Origin: Diphasiastrum complanatum
Taxonomy: Eukaryota > Streptophyta > Lycopodiopsida > Lycopodiales > Lycopodiaceae
Direction: 5' to 3'
Assembly (NCBI GenBank): GCA_029204225.1
Contig: CM055100.1
Location: 35,179,645 to 35,243,644, forward strand
Length of the DNA: 64,000 nucleotides
The position numbers and the translations under genes are program-made. Under the pieces are notes generated by a model, which saw nothing but the letters and a program-made list of their open reading frames with translations, made no database searches and had not been told where the DNA came from. This document shows positions 47,611 to 60,330 of this stretch, piece by piece. Each line of letters starts with the position of its first letter. Within the stretch, counting starts at the first letter, position 1.

Positions 47611-50600
47611 TTCTTCCCTCAAACTGCTATTACAATTCCTTATAATCCTCTAACACTAATTAAGTACCTATTTATGATTTGTCAACCATAAATATTTAGA
47701 TTCATATGATCCGTCAATCGTAATTTCCTGAAATCCAAATCATACTTAATCATTTACAGGATACTGGAGTATATGTCCCACATAACTCAAGAAAAGTAAG
47801 AATCATTCCAAAATCTTTCCACTAAGAAAATATTGGATTGAGGAATATTCTTCAATCAGAATTCTTAAACTGAAGTACAAGATTCAAGGTCTATAAATCA
47901 TTGGTAATTAAAGATTGAACGCATACCAAAATGAAAATCATCTTCAACTACAAAAACTTTAGATTACAATCCAGAATCACATCTAGATACCCAAAGTCCT
48001 GCTGAATATCAATTCAATTGTTATTCTTGGATTCATTATGATTCGTTATCCATTTGAGCTCTCTGGGATACAATCACTAATGAGCTGAGTCTATTCCTTA
48101 ACTAAGGAATACTCCATCCCAAGAATATTGTATATCCAGTGCACACAATTTTAACTGATGAACCCAAATGATTCACTAATCATGCGTCTTACAAGCATTA
48201 TAATTCAAAACCATCAGTTCTCGGTGGATCCACTTCACACTGATTTTTTTACCAATTAACTTCCTCTGGAGTAATCAACTACTCAAGTTAATTGCCAATG
48301 ATTCAAAAATCTCAAATGTCTAGGTGAAGAATTCAATTATACTAGTATAACACCACATTTAGATCCTTACCCAAATCATTTATAAGTTAATCCATAAATC
48401 TTCTATACAAAGATTTGCTAACTCTGCAAGTATTTATCAAAACAATACTTGATCATATGCTTATGTTCATCGACTAGGTTAAGTGCACCAGATAACCTTA
48501 GTAACTAGGATTACACAGTAGATTCATACAAGATTAATCGTGCACATATGAGAATAATCTCACTATGACCCAGTACATAAACACATTCTTATCTGGCAGA
48601 CTCCTCTAGAACCCACATATGTTACTCACATATCTCACTGAGATTTTGTAACTTAGCTACAAAATATTTTCTATTTGTCCTGAGTAAATAACATATCCGA
48701 AAAATCTCTGAAACGAATAAAATTCACTCTCAGCAGTTTTCCAATCCCACTTACCTCTAATTACATAATTTCTCACACTGATTAACCCCTCTCTGATCCT
48801 AGTACTTAAACTAAGATTAGGTTAATCCAATATAGAACTCTCATACTTAAATTCTGATCAAACTTACTTCTATTCCAATCGAAATGGAATTAGTAACCTT
48901 TGACCTTTTACTGTACTACTTATAGATAATGATTCAGATTCCAAACTTGTTTCAGATCCAGATTGTCCACACAATCCCTAGAGATTTTCTCTTATTTTGA
49001 AAAGTTCCAATTAGGTATCTTACTCTGAATCTGTCCAAAATTACTTTCAGACCAAATCTCATTTTTATGTCGTAGTTGGTTTTCTTCCGAAAACTATGCA
49101 ACCAACAGAATTCCAAATAGAATTTCATCCCACCACTTCACCCCTCCTTTTAAGAAAATTATAAATTTCCATACAAGTTAACTGGAAAGATGATATATGA
49201 AAATATCTAAATCTTAGAAAAGTCAGTAATAAGTGCTTCCACTTAAGGATTCACCCTATTACACACAGGACTTTTCCTTCAAATATTTTCACTCTGAGTG
49301 ATAGAAACTACTATTCCATCGAAATCCATTTATGCAACAGAGATATTCCATGGTTTAAGAAATTGAAACATTTTAACCTTAGAATTTATCTGAATTCCAA
49401 GTCTATTCCTACAAATAGTAATTTATATGACAAAACAGTCTTTTAGAATAATAACTTCATGTTGGAAAGAATCATATAAATCAGTCTAATATCCTATATT
49501 CGAGAAATTACTGAGAAGTAAAGGATTATTAATGATAGCGAGAAATAGATTTGAGGGCCTCTGATTTTGTAAATAATGAGATACCACATTGGGATCTAGA
49601 TTAAACCTCAAAAATTTTCAAAATACCCCACATTTGATCGAATGGTTTTCTTCTTTCCCATATCGTGACTAGGTACTAAAACACACCATTGATCATCAGA
49701 TGTTTACAGTCCTAGAATCTCCTTTCCAAAATTATTGATGTCCCATACCATCGGCTTTTCCTTCCAGAAAACCCTTAATCGTCTTTTCTGATATTTTAGA
49801 GATCCACTGATCATTTAGTTGTCCTATAATCCATATAGCATATTATGTCTTGTTTCCAAACACTGGAGAATCCATTTATTTGATCAGATGCCCATAATCT
49901 ACATATGATTATGTGACTTAGACAGAAGAATTAACATGGTTCACTATTGCACTCTGAACCTTTCTGGTTATTGACAAGCTTCGAAACCCCTTTGATGCAT
50001 CAAGTCTAAAGACAAGCTTCTGTCAACTAACAGATCCAATGTAATCCGCGTATCAGATTCCACTTCTAGACCTCACAATTGACATCCAAAACTGTGGATA
50101 ACTCAATGGTTAAAAAGATATCAGTTACGAATTCATCTGAATGAATTCTAACCAGGAAATTAATAACTGCAAAATATATTTCCCGATCACACTTACTACC
50201 ACTGATGTCCACTCTTCTTCCCTCCTTAGAATTTTCAGTTCCCTGAAAATCTATTTCAGCTAAGGTACCAAGAAGACGTAACGACATTAGTAAATGTTTA
50301 AAAACTAATTACTGTAGGAGAAAATCCAAAACAATTTCATTTCTGTCCTATACCTGGGTTGAATATCTGATATATCAAAAATCATTTACTAGTATATGAA
50401 AAAGTACTAGTCTGATTTTTTGAATATAACTCACCAATAGGATTTTATTGAAAATGAAATCAGTTGTGTAATTCCTATTTTTAATTTTTTTTAATAAAAT
50501 TGGACTGTTTTATTTATTTTTAATTGACTGGTTTGGCATTACTCCGTTAATATTGACAAAATCTATCCAAACATGAAATTACATGAATGGAAATCCCATC

Positions 50601-52703
50601 CATAGGATTTCAGTAATTCTTGAACTGTATCCTGTCAGATTTACTGACAAGATAAAGAATACTATTGCCACTCATCCAATCTGGGTATTTCATATTGTTT
50701 AACAATTTTAATCAAATTTAACGAGTATCTTGCACAAACTTTCACTTGACTGATTTCTATTAATCAACATCGATTAGAAAACTTATCAGACAAGTAACTG
50801 ATTTTCAATTATCAAATGAAAATTCAACAAAAAAAAAAATTCAAATTTTAAATTTCAATATGGGAGTTCCCAACTCCAAAGTTGGGAACACAGTAAAAAC
50901 TGTCGGCAATTCATTGCGATTGCTTTTGTCAATTTTAACTTATCTATCACCGAGAAATAATTTAGACTTAGTGAAAACATTGTGATCAATTCTGACTGAT
51001 AAACTCAGTTTAATCAAATCACTAATCTAAACTGATTCCATAGATAACGAAAAAATGACCGAAATTTCGATTTTTTCTGAAAAACTCAAAATTTGCTTTA
51101 TTTTACGTAATTCGAAAATTCTGACGAAAATACTGTTAGTTTAAAAGGCAATCAGAATCGAAACACTATCTGATTCCTAATGCCACTAACCCAATGTCAA
51201 ACTGGCATGCAAAGCACACTACTTAAGTCATAAATGTCATTACAGAATTTTTTACGTAAACTTCAGTTTTACAGAATTTGTCAACCATTAACACTGATTC
51301 GTGACCCAACTGTCAGAGCACATGCGTATGACCACTCAAATCGATTGTAAATCCCTCATGCATGTCAGAATCACTCTGAGAATCAGCATGCAACTAATCC
51401 ATGCAAACATAGTACTACAAATTAGGGAAATGACTGGCATGCAATAAGAACAATTCCAAATTTTGCCAATTTTACTCACAAAATTGCAAAACTTCAAATG
51501 ATCATAACTTTGGCTACAGACACCAAATTGGGTGCTGTAAAGCTCAGTAAAGAGGGAGACCAAGTGAACAAGATGCTTGCCAAGTCATCTTGCCACCTAA
51601 GTTTCACACGTGCAAGATTAGAGCTACCAGAAATCTGTAGTAGGGCGCATTTCCACAAGAAAGAATCATGCAAAAACGTGCAAACACCTCCCCAAGCTCA
51701 AAATTAATGCTACCAACAATCTTAAACCATCAATTAGACTTCCATGAAGCATTCATACTGATCCTAAGATGCAGTATAGGTTAAGAACGAAGATTTCTTG
51801 ATTTGTAGAAGTCAAAATAGCTTCAAACTTGATGGAGATGGTGCATAAGCCACCGGCCATCAATTCACAGGTCTGATAACTTGTTGGGAAGGTAAAAAAG
51901 AATGCTAATCATGTTGTAATTAATTCAAGAATGATCTCCCTATGGATTTGGAGAGATCCATCCCCCCAAAATCACCAAAAATGGTCAATTTTTGAACTTT
52001 TTTTGACTTCCTACAAGTCCAATTGCTGGAATTCTTGGTTCTAACTCTAGGGAAAGCTTCAAAAGACTTTGGTTCACCTACTTACAACTCTACATGGTGT
52101 TTTACAGCCACCTACTATCCAACTTTATGAAAAAACAAGCAAAAATGATGATTTTGGCTATTTTTCAGTTTTTTCATCACCATAAAGTGGAAATTCATGA
52201 CATACAACTCTTTCTCTAACACATGCAAACCAATTTACAGAATTACAACCATCTAATTGATCTGATCTTGCTGGATTTTGGTTCTTACTATCTATTTTGT
52301 GCCAAAAAGCAAAAAAAAACAAGCAATTTTGACCAAAACATAGCCTGTAATCCTAAATCATTGTAGAGAACCGGCATGCATCATTAATTTCATCATCAAT
52401 GAACCTTAAAATGGAAGTACACTTGCTGGAAAATTCAGATCTACCAAAGATTTGATCTACACAAGAAAAAGCTTCAAAAAAGCATCACAAATTGGCCTTC
52501 AAAGACAATTCTCCATAAAACCACAAAGAATCCCAAGAGTAATCGATCTTAGCAACATGCCAATTGAAACTGGGATAGCACACCCACTTGCACACTTGCT
52601 ATCCACCTTGGAAGAGAATTCCCATGGATCCAATCCAAAATTTCAACGAAAGGTAGCCCTTCTCCATGTTCTCCAATCTTCGTAAGTTTTGCTCTGATAC
52701 CAC

Positions 52704-53216
52704 TATAAGGGAAGCTCCCTAAGATCCTACTTATAAGACAAAACACAATGGAAAACACACTATGGAGCAACCACCCAACCAAGTAGAAGCAACCAATCAA
52801 CTCTTCACCCCCAAGCCAAGGAACAAGAGGCATGAATGTAGAGTAAAACCCTGGCAATGAATCCATGATCACAATGAGGAGTAGGGCGAGTTTGGCCTCT
52901 TCTTATGGAGTCATAAGCATCCTGGGCACATAGCCATGCATAGCCCTAAGTTCTCTATACATAGATTCACCTAGAATAGAGTCCTAAGCATGGACCACCT
53001 ATTCATAGAATTGCTATTGATAACTCCACACATACACACACTGTCTCAAACCTTGTCTAAACTCCATTTAGTGTGTTCTGGGCCTCACAAGGATATTAGT
53101 TACTTTCAAGTCACATCCAGTATGACGGGGCATAACTAACAGCTTGATTTACTGGAGTACCGTGTATCCAAGACTAGGAGTATACTAAATCCTACTTACT
53201 GGTCATGGACATAACA
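52704..53216 (-). repeat. 5' LTR of the 47-53 kb element
   Basis: Partner of 47091-47610. It is separated by one base from the tRNA-iMet primer site at 52687-52702. Confidence 0.93.
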
Positions 53217-53695
53217 AAACCAATACAGATCTGCACAATAAACATCAGTGGCATGTAAAAGTTAGACAAAATAATTATCATCACTTCAATGAATCCAATA
53301 CAATGCTAGAGTTTCTCCTCTCACTAGCTTCAAGAAGATAGGCTCCAATTGAACCCATTTTGAACTAGTAACAAGTAGAACAAATGTACTATTCAAGACT
53401 TTCCCTATTATCTTTTTCAAAATTTAGCCTCTAGGCTACTCACTTGAATCCCTCTTAACTCAAGAAGCAAGATTTACAATGATTTTAAACTCAAAGAAAT
53501 ATGGGAATCAAATTCTACACAAACTATTCAATTGAAAAACTCAAATTTGACTCTTGGAAGTGCCAATACCTTCCTATGGTGTTTAGAATGGATTTTAGTC
53601 TCTCTCTAGAACAAAACAAAGCCTCAAAACTCACTCTCAATGATTTGGGGGTTTATCAAACATCTAACACTTCCACATCTAATCTACAATGAGAT

Positions 53696-54208
53696 TGTTA
53701 TGTTCATGACCAGTAAGTAGGATTCAATATGCTCCTAGTCTTGGATACATGACGGTACTCTAGTAAATCAAGTTGTTAGTTATGCCACGTCATACTGGAT
53801 GTGACCTGAAAGTCACTAATATCCTTGTGAGGCCCAGAATACACTAAATGGAGATTAGACAAGGTATGAGATAGTGTATGCATGTGTAGAGTTATCAATA
53901 GCAATTCTATGAATAGGTGGTCCATGCATAGGACTCTATTCTAGGTGAATCTATGTATAGGGAACTTAGGGCTATGCATGGCTATGTGCCCAGGATGCTT
54001 TTGGCTCTATATATTGAGGCCAAACTCACCCTACTCCTCATTGTAATCATGGATTCATTGTCAGGGTTTTACTCTACATTCATGCCTCTTGTTCCTTGGC
54101 TTGGGGGTGAGTTGATTGGTTGCTTCTACTTGGTTGGGTGGTTGCTCCATAGTGTGTTTTCCATTGTGTGTAATCTTGTAAGCAGGATCTTAGGGAGCTT
54201 TCCTTATA
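53696..54208 (+). repeat. 5' LTR of the 53.7-57.4 kb element
   Basis: It begins TGTTATGTTCATGACC and ends CCTTATA, followed by the primer site at 54210. Confidence 0.93.
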
Positions 54209-56904
54209 GTGCTATCAGAGCAAGGCTTACAAAGATTGGAGAACATGGAGAAGGGCTACCTTTCGTCAAAATTTTGGGATTGGATCCATGGGAATTCTCT
54301 TCCAAGGTGGATAGCAAGTGGTGCAAGTGGGTGTACTATCCCAGTTTTAATCTGCATGTTGCTAAGATCCATTACTCTTGGGATTCTTTGTGGTTTTATG
54401 AGAAATTGTCCTTGAAGGCAATTTGTGATGATTTTTTGGAGCTTTTTCTTGTGTAGGTCAGGTCTTTGGTAGATCTGAATTTTTCAGCAAGTGTACTTTC
54501 ATTTAGGGTTCATTAATGATGAAATTAATGATGCATGCTGGTTCTCTCCAATGATTTATGATTCTAGGCTTTGTTTTGGTCAAAATTGTTTGGTGCTTTT
54601 TGGCACAAAATAGATAGTAAGAACCAAAATCCAGCAAGATCAGATCAATTAGATGGTTGTAATTCTGTAAATTTGTTTGCATGTGTTAGAGAAAGAGTTG
54701 TATGTCATGAATTTCCACTTTATGGTGATGAAAAAACCGAAAAATAGCCAAAATCATCATTCTTGCTTGTTTTTTCATAAAGTTGGATAGTAGGTGGCTG
54801 TAAAACACCATGTAGAGCTTGTATGTAGGTGAACCAAAGTCTTTTGAAGCTTTCCCTGAAGTTAGAACCAAGAATTCTAGGAATTGGTCTTGTAGAAAGT
54901 CAAAAAAAGCTCAAAAACTGACTATTTCTGGTGATTTTTGGGGGATGGATCTGTCCAAATTCATAAGGAGATCATTTTGGAATCTATTACATCATGATTA
55001 GCATTTCTTTTTAGCTTCTTAGAAATCTATCAGACCTGTGAATTGATGGCCAATGGCTTATGCACCATCTCCATCAAGTTTGAAGCTATTTTGACTTCTG
55101 CAAATCAAGAAATCTTCGTTCTCAGCCTATACTACATCTTAGGATCGGTATGAATGCTTCATGGAAGTCTAATTGATTGTTTAAGACTGTTGGTAGCATC
55201 AATTTTGGGCTAGGATGGGTGTTTGAACGTTTTTGCATGATTCCTTCTTGTGGAAGTGCGCCCTACTACAATTTTTTGGCAGCTATGATCTCGCACGTGT
55301 GAGGCCTAGGTGGCAGGGTGACATGGCAAGCATCATGTTCAATTGGTCTCCCTCTGTACTGAGATTTACAACACCCGATTTGATGTCTTGTTTTGTGAGT
55401 TATTACTGACTTTTTCTTGGATTTGGATATTTTCATATATCATCTTTCCAGTTAAATTTTATTGAAATTTACAATTTCTTTAATATACTAGTATAATTGA
55501 ATTCTTCACCTAAACATTTGAGATTTCTAAATCATTGGCAATTAACTTGAGGAGTTGATTACTCCAGGATGAAGTTAATTGGTAAAACGATCAGTGTGAT
55601 GTGGATTCACCGGGAACTGATGGTTTTTGAATTATATTGCTTGTAAGACACATGAATAGTGAATCATTTGTTCATCAGTTGAAATTATGTGCATTGAATA
55701 TACAGTATTTTGGGATAGAGTATTCCTTAGTTAAGGAAGGGGCTCAACTCATTAGTGATTGTATCTCAGAGAGCTCAAATGGATAACGAATCATAATGAA
55801 TCCAAAAATGATAACTGAATTGATATTCAGCAGGAGTTTGGGTATCTAGATGTGATTCTGGATCGTAATCTAGAGTTTTTGTGGTTGAAGATGATTGTCA
55901 TTTTGGTATGCGTTCAGTCTTTAATTACCAGTTGCTTATAGAACTTGAATCTTGCACTTCAGTTAAAGAATCATGTTTTGAAGGTATTTCTAAATCCAGT
56001 ATTTTCTTAATAGAAAGATTTTTGAAATGACTCTTACTTTTCCTGAGTTATGTTAGACATATACTCCAGTATCCTGTAAATGATTAAGTATGATTTGGAT
56101 TTTAGGAAATTATGATTGACGAATCATATGAATCTTAACATTTATGGTTGACAAATCATAAATAGATACTTAATTATTGTTAAAGGATTATAAGAAATTG
56201 TAATGATTCTTAAGTGTGATGATTAATTCTTGATCTATTATTTGAGTAAGAATTCGAATCAGTGTTTTTGAATCTCTCTACTCCAATGTTATATTTGAGG
56301 ACCTATGGATCTCACAGATATTCTCACAAGGTAAGTATTTTATTTGTGGAGAATTTAAATTATCTAGTGGATGTTATTCTACTACAGTTCATGGTCTGCA
56401 GATGCTTGAGTACAGTAGTTCTTCATTTGAATTGGATCTCCAATTATCTTGGGAGACAGACAAGTCTATTAAGATTAATGAATGCTATTTTTCTTGCATT
56501 TGGTGCTGGAAACAGGAGCATTTAACTCAAAAGAGTATTTGAGATACTCAGAGTTGAGTTTTAATCATTCTATATCTTAATGATTCTCCTAGAGATTCTA
56601 GTTGAATGAATTATCATAGAATTGCATTCTAAGGATATTTGTACTTGAAAGCTTGTGAGTTATTTGTCAGAGTTGTGGATAATTTTAGACTGTAATTATA
56701 ATTATTTTATTACTTCTTTAACTTTAATCTCTTAAGTTAGGTTCTTTCATCTAGTATTTCATGTAAATGCTTTACATGAAGGTGATGCTACTAACTTATG
56801 GTGAATATAACCTAGTTGGGAAATTTATCGCTTAGTGTACTTTCCTGTTATTCTTTTCTGTTTAGAGAGTTTCTAAGGATAGAAACAGTTTAAGGAGGGA
56901 AGAA

Positions 56905-57427
56905 TGTTATGTCCATGACCAGTAAGTAGGATTCAGTATACTCCTAGTCTTGGATACACGACGGTACTCCAGTAAATCAAGTTGTTAGTTATGTCATGTC
57001 ATACTGGATGTGACCCAAAAGTAACTAATATCCTTGTGAGGCCCAGAACACACCAAATGGAGATTAGACAAGGTTTGAGACAGTGTATGCATGTGTAGAG
57101 TTATCAATAGCAATTCTATGGATAGGTGGTCCATGCATAGGACTCTATTCTAGGTAAATCTATGTATAGGGAACTTAGGACTATGCATGGCTATGTGCGC
57201 AAGATGCTTTTGGCTCTATATATTGAGGCCAAACTCGCCCTAGTCCTCATTGTGATCATGGATTCATTGCCAGGGTTTTACTCTACATTCATGCCTCTTG
57301 TTCTTTGGCTTGGGGGTGAAGCTTCTAGAGTTGATTGGTTGCTTGTACTTGGTTGGGTGGTTGCTCCATAGTGTGTTTTCCATTGTGTGTTATCTTGTAA
57401 GCAGGATCTTAGGGAGCTTTCCTTATA
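56905..57427 (+). repeat. 3' LTR of the 53.7-57.4 kb element
   Basis: Starts directly after the polypurine tract and ends at CCTTATA before the GAGAT duplication. Confidence 0.93.
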
Positions 57428-57432
57428 GAGAT

Positions 57433-58435
57433 CAATGGATTTTTACAAAGCAAATCACTAGTTCCACTCTTACAAATTTGTTTGAAGCAAACTATTAAAA
57501 AATCACTTAGATATGGTGAAAGTACAACTCCAGAAGCCTCTCACACGTGTGAGAAGTAGACTTGAACTTTACACACTCATTTGAACTTCAAATCCTCAAG
57601 TAAATGTGGAAACCTGCAAATTAGGACCAAGAATGGATCCTAATCTGATCCACAAGAGGGATTGGATGCTAGATACAATTGATCTATCAATCTACACAAG
57701 ATTTAGATCAATCTAGATCAATTCTAGGCATGAAAATCTAACAAGAACAATCATTAATGAAGGTAAATGTACTTGCTGGTTTCACACGTGTGAAGACCTA
57801 TCGGAGTACGAACTCCAACCTGAAAACAAAGTACACTATGATAGAAACTCAAAACATTCAAAACAAATGTAGACAAATGGAGAGATTGACATAAAATTGC
57901 TTTCAAAATCAAGATTGATGTTTCATGTTGATTATGGCCAAATATGCCTCTATATATACACTTCTTGGAGCTCAAGGTACTGATCATGCATCAGATCTTA
58001 CATGTGTGAGGATGCTTTGTCATGTGGTGAATCATCATGCAAAATTGACACTTGGATCAAACTTTCTATTTTGAGCATTTTTGTCCAATTTTCTACTATA
58101 TGGAGATCTACTTGGAAATCTTCTAGAAGTCAAAACTCACCTACTTGAGCTTATTCCACACGTGTGAGCCGTCCTCTAAAGATGGTATGTGACACATAAT
58201 CAAAGGATGTGGCTCATGCAATAAATAGATTGATGCCATGTGTCGTACATATAGAAAACTCGTTTTTGGCCTTTTTAGCCACTAGAACTTGAATTAAATC
58301 ATATGTACAACCTATATGATTATGGTACATGAAAAGTACACTACTTTCACACGTGGGAACATGCTCCACGCATGTGTAATCATCCTATATACATGATTCT
58401 GGCCTTGACCAAGCATAATTTTTGCATTTTTCACA
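57433..58435 (-). mobile_element. 3' LTR of a broken Ty1/copia element
   Basis: On the minus strand the LTR starts TGTGAAAAATGCAAAAATTA at 58435, right after the polypurine tract TTTTTGAGGAGGAG (58436-58450). Its start segment, 58026-58435, is repeated directly at 62233-62638. It contains several TCACACGTGTGA-type palindromes. The left end is not fixed; the LARD element at 53.7-57.4 kb lies inside or beside it. Confidence 0.65.
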
Positions 58436-58816
58436 CTCCTCCTCAAAAATGTAGCTTGGTAAATCTAGCATAGATCTATCTATAATTCCAAGAGCCAATC
58501 TTAATTTTACAAATGGATCTTTAGGCAATGCCTTGGTGAGTATGTCAGCAATGCAACCATCTTGTCACCTACAAAACTTGAGTCCGAATATGCTCTTAAA
58601 CAAATATTAGTCCTTTCATAAACTATGCCAGAGTCTTTTGTAGCCGAGATGTACCTTAGCACCCTTTTTGCTCCTTTCCAACGACATATTAATGGACTTT
58701 GCATGTATTGACTAAATTTGCCAATACAAAAGCTAAGATCTGGTCTAGTGATGTTTAAGTATATCAAGGAACCAATAAGCATTCTATAGGTAGTGATGTC
58801 TGTGAGAGCTTTCAAC

Positions 58817-59480
58817 TAGTTTAGTCTAGTTTAGTCACATTTTGGTAAATTGTCAATAAGAGGCCAAAACTCATTTTAGGCTTAGAGATAAACCTTTTGA
58901 AGTTATATTAGTTTAAAATACATTCAATAAACACTTTTGGAAAGTGTGGGAAAGTTGGTAGTCAAGTTTGAGAGAGATTCAAATTTGAACTTTGGGTACA
59001 TTGAATCTAGACCCAAAAATAGTAGGGTTTACATTTTGGAGGGAAAGCCAAGTGGCCAAATAGGGTTTGGAAACTCTATAAAAGGATGTAACTCGTGGAG
59101 ATACACATCTTCTCTCTTCTCTCTCTCATTTCATCATTATACATGGTTCTCTTTGGGTTCTACTACTCATTGGTGCACTATCTTGGTGTTATCTTGCAAT
59201 TCTATGTGTAGAATGATCATTTATTGCTATTTTTGGTTTCACACGTGTGAAATACAGTAGGGTACTGTAATTGTACGGACATCAAACATATTTTATGTTT
59301 TGTTTCATGTTTGATCAATATCTCTTAGAGTTTGCATCTCATTTTGTATGTAGATGCTGATTTTTCTACATTGGCAGGATTGTTGGTTTGCTCCTTATTG
59401 TAACCAAAGATTTGGGACATGGATTGGATCTTGAATGATCTGAAATCCTTCACAATGTCCTCAAAGGATGCTTCATCACT
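58817..59480. mobile_element. Insertion in the copia polymerase, promoter-like
   Basis: This stretch separates two parts of the copia reading frame, which otherwise continue one another. It contains CTCTATAAAAGG (59074-59085), a good TATA box, followed by a CT-rich stretch, and a TTCACACGTGTGAAA palindrome near 59230. It resembles an LTR with its promoter, but I could not fix the ends or a target duplication. Confidence 0.5.
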
Positions 59481-59938
59481 TTCCTTAAAAACTTTTACTT
59501 AGTTCCATGGGAGTTTCAACTCCTTTACAATCAATCATGTCAAATTTTGCTAAGATTGATCTAGCATACTTAGATTGACATATGAAAGTAAAATCATTAC
59601 TTCTAATGACTTCTATTCCAAGTATAACTTTAAGAAGTCCTAGATCTATCATCCTAAATTCACTAGACAAGGAAACTTTTACATCTTTGATGTCATCTAG
59701 ATCATTTCCTGTGAGTATGTTGTCATCAACATATAAAACTAAGATAATGATCTGCCCATCATTACATTTGTAGTACAATGATGGTTCATAAGAACTTACA
59801 ACAAATCCAATGGAGATAAGATAGGAATGCAACCTAGAGTACCATGCTCTTGGTGATTGCTTGAGTCCATAAAGACTCCTTTTCAAAAAACACACCTTGT
59901 CTTCTTCTCCATCTTTGATGAAGCCCTCGAGTTGGCAT

Positions 59939-60203
59939 TGTCAAGAATAAAAAATGCAACATCAAGCATTCACCATAAACAATCACCAAGTAGGGAGACA
60001 GAAGAAGAACACGCAATATCACTCTATCACACTAACTTTATACTGAATATAAAATGTACATATAAACCCTAAACCCTGTTAGAGAGAGAAAACCTACAAA
60101 TAGACTAATAGACTAGCCTACGACTAATTACAGCTGGTAACAGCTGTCAACATTAATGTACATCGTAAACAGTAACAATGAAGTTTATCATTGATTTCTA
60201 ACA
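59939..60203 (-). mobile_element. Solo LTR, 265 bp, in the copia polymerase
   Basis: On the minus strand it starts TGTTAGAAATC and ends ATTCTTGACA. It is flanked by GGCAT (59934-59938) and GGCAC (60204-60208), a 5-bp target duplication with one change. It splits the copia frame between LEEEIYM and the KRSLYGLKQ part. It holds AAACCCTAAACCC near 60065. No internal region is present, as expected after LTR-LTR recombination. Confidence 0.75.
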
Positions 60204-60330
60204 GGCACATGTAGATTTCCTCTTCCAAGAATCTATTCAAGAAAGCATTTGTCACATCAAGTTGGAAGAGCTCTCATTTCAAAGAAGTAGCAAGACATAT
60301 GATTAATCTAATGGTCACAAGATTTGCAAC

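Larger units (their letters stand above)
47091..53216 (-). mobile_element. Complete non-coding LTR retrotransposon (LARD-like), 6126 bp
   Basis: The LTRs are 47091-47610 (3') and 52704-53216 (5'), read on the minus strand. They are flanked by the direct repeat AAACC at 47086-47090 and 53217-53221. The primer site TGGTATCAGAGCAAAA lies at 52687-52702 and the polypurine tract TTTGAGGGAAGAA at 47611-47623. The 5.1-kb internal region has no gag, protease, integrase or polymerase frame in any phase. This fits a large retrotransposon derivative moved by another element's proteins. LTRs run from TGTTATG to CCTTATA, so they end in TA rather than the usual CA. Confidence 0.93.
53696..57427 (+). mobile_element. 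Complete non-coding LTR retrotransposon, deleted form, 3732 bp
   Basis: The LTRs are 53696-54208 and 56905-57427. They are flanked by GAGAT at 53691-53695 and 57428-57432. The primer site reads TGCTATCAGAGCAAGG (54210-54225), one base off the iMet complement in its core. The polypurine tract is AAGGAGGGAAGAA (56892-56904). The internal 2.7 kb aligns with the 47-53 kb element but lacks two blocks, about 0.8 and 2.2 kb (equivalent to 48.35-49.15 and 49.24-51.47 kb). By eye the two LTRs differ at about 26 sites plus a 10-base indel, near 5%, mostly transitions. No gag or pol. Confidence 0.93.
58507..60330 (-). pseudogene. Ty1/copia reverse transcriptase/RNase H, interrupted
   Basis: Reading down from 60330: QLDVTNAFLNRFLEEEIYM (60215-60290), then after an insertion CFLKRSLYGLKQSPRAWYSR and the catalytic LYVDD (59895-59485), FRMIDLG and GVETPMEL. 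After a second interruption come YRMLIGSLIYLNITRPDLSF and AYSDSSFVGD (58815-58507). This is RVT_2 followed by the start of copia RNase H. Two insertions, at 59939-60203 and about 58817-59480, plus stops, make it non-functional. Integrase, protease and gag are not visible. Confidence 0.85.

Noticed and set aside
53953-54456. 167-codon plus-strand frame across the LTR boundary
   Set aside because: It runs through the LTR, primer site and leader; the copy at 52.5-52.9 kb has different frame breaks, so the sequence is not under coding constraint.
60060-60075. Telomere-like AAACCCTAAACCC
   Set aside because: Only two units, inside a solo LTR; not a telomere tract.
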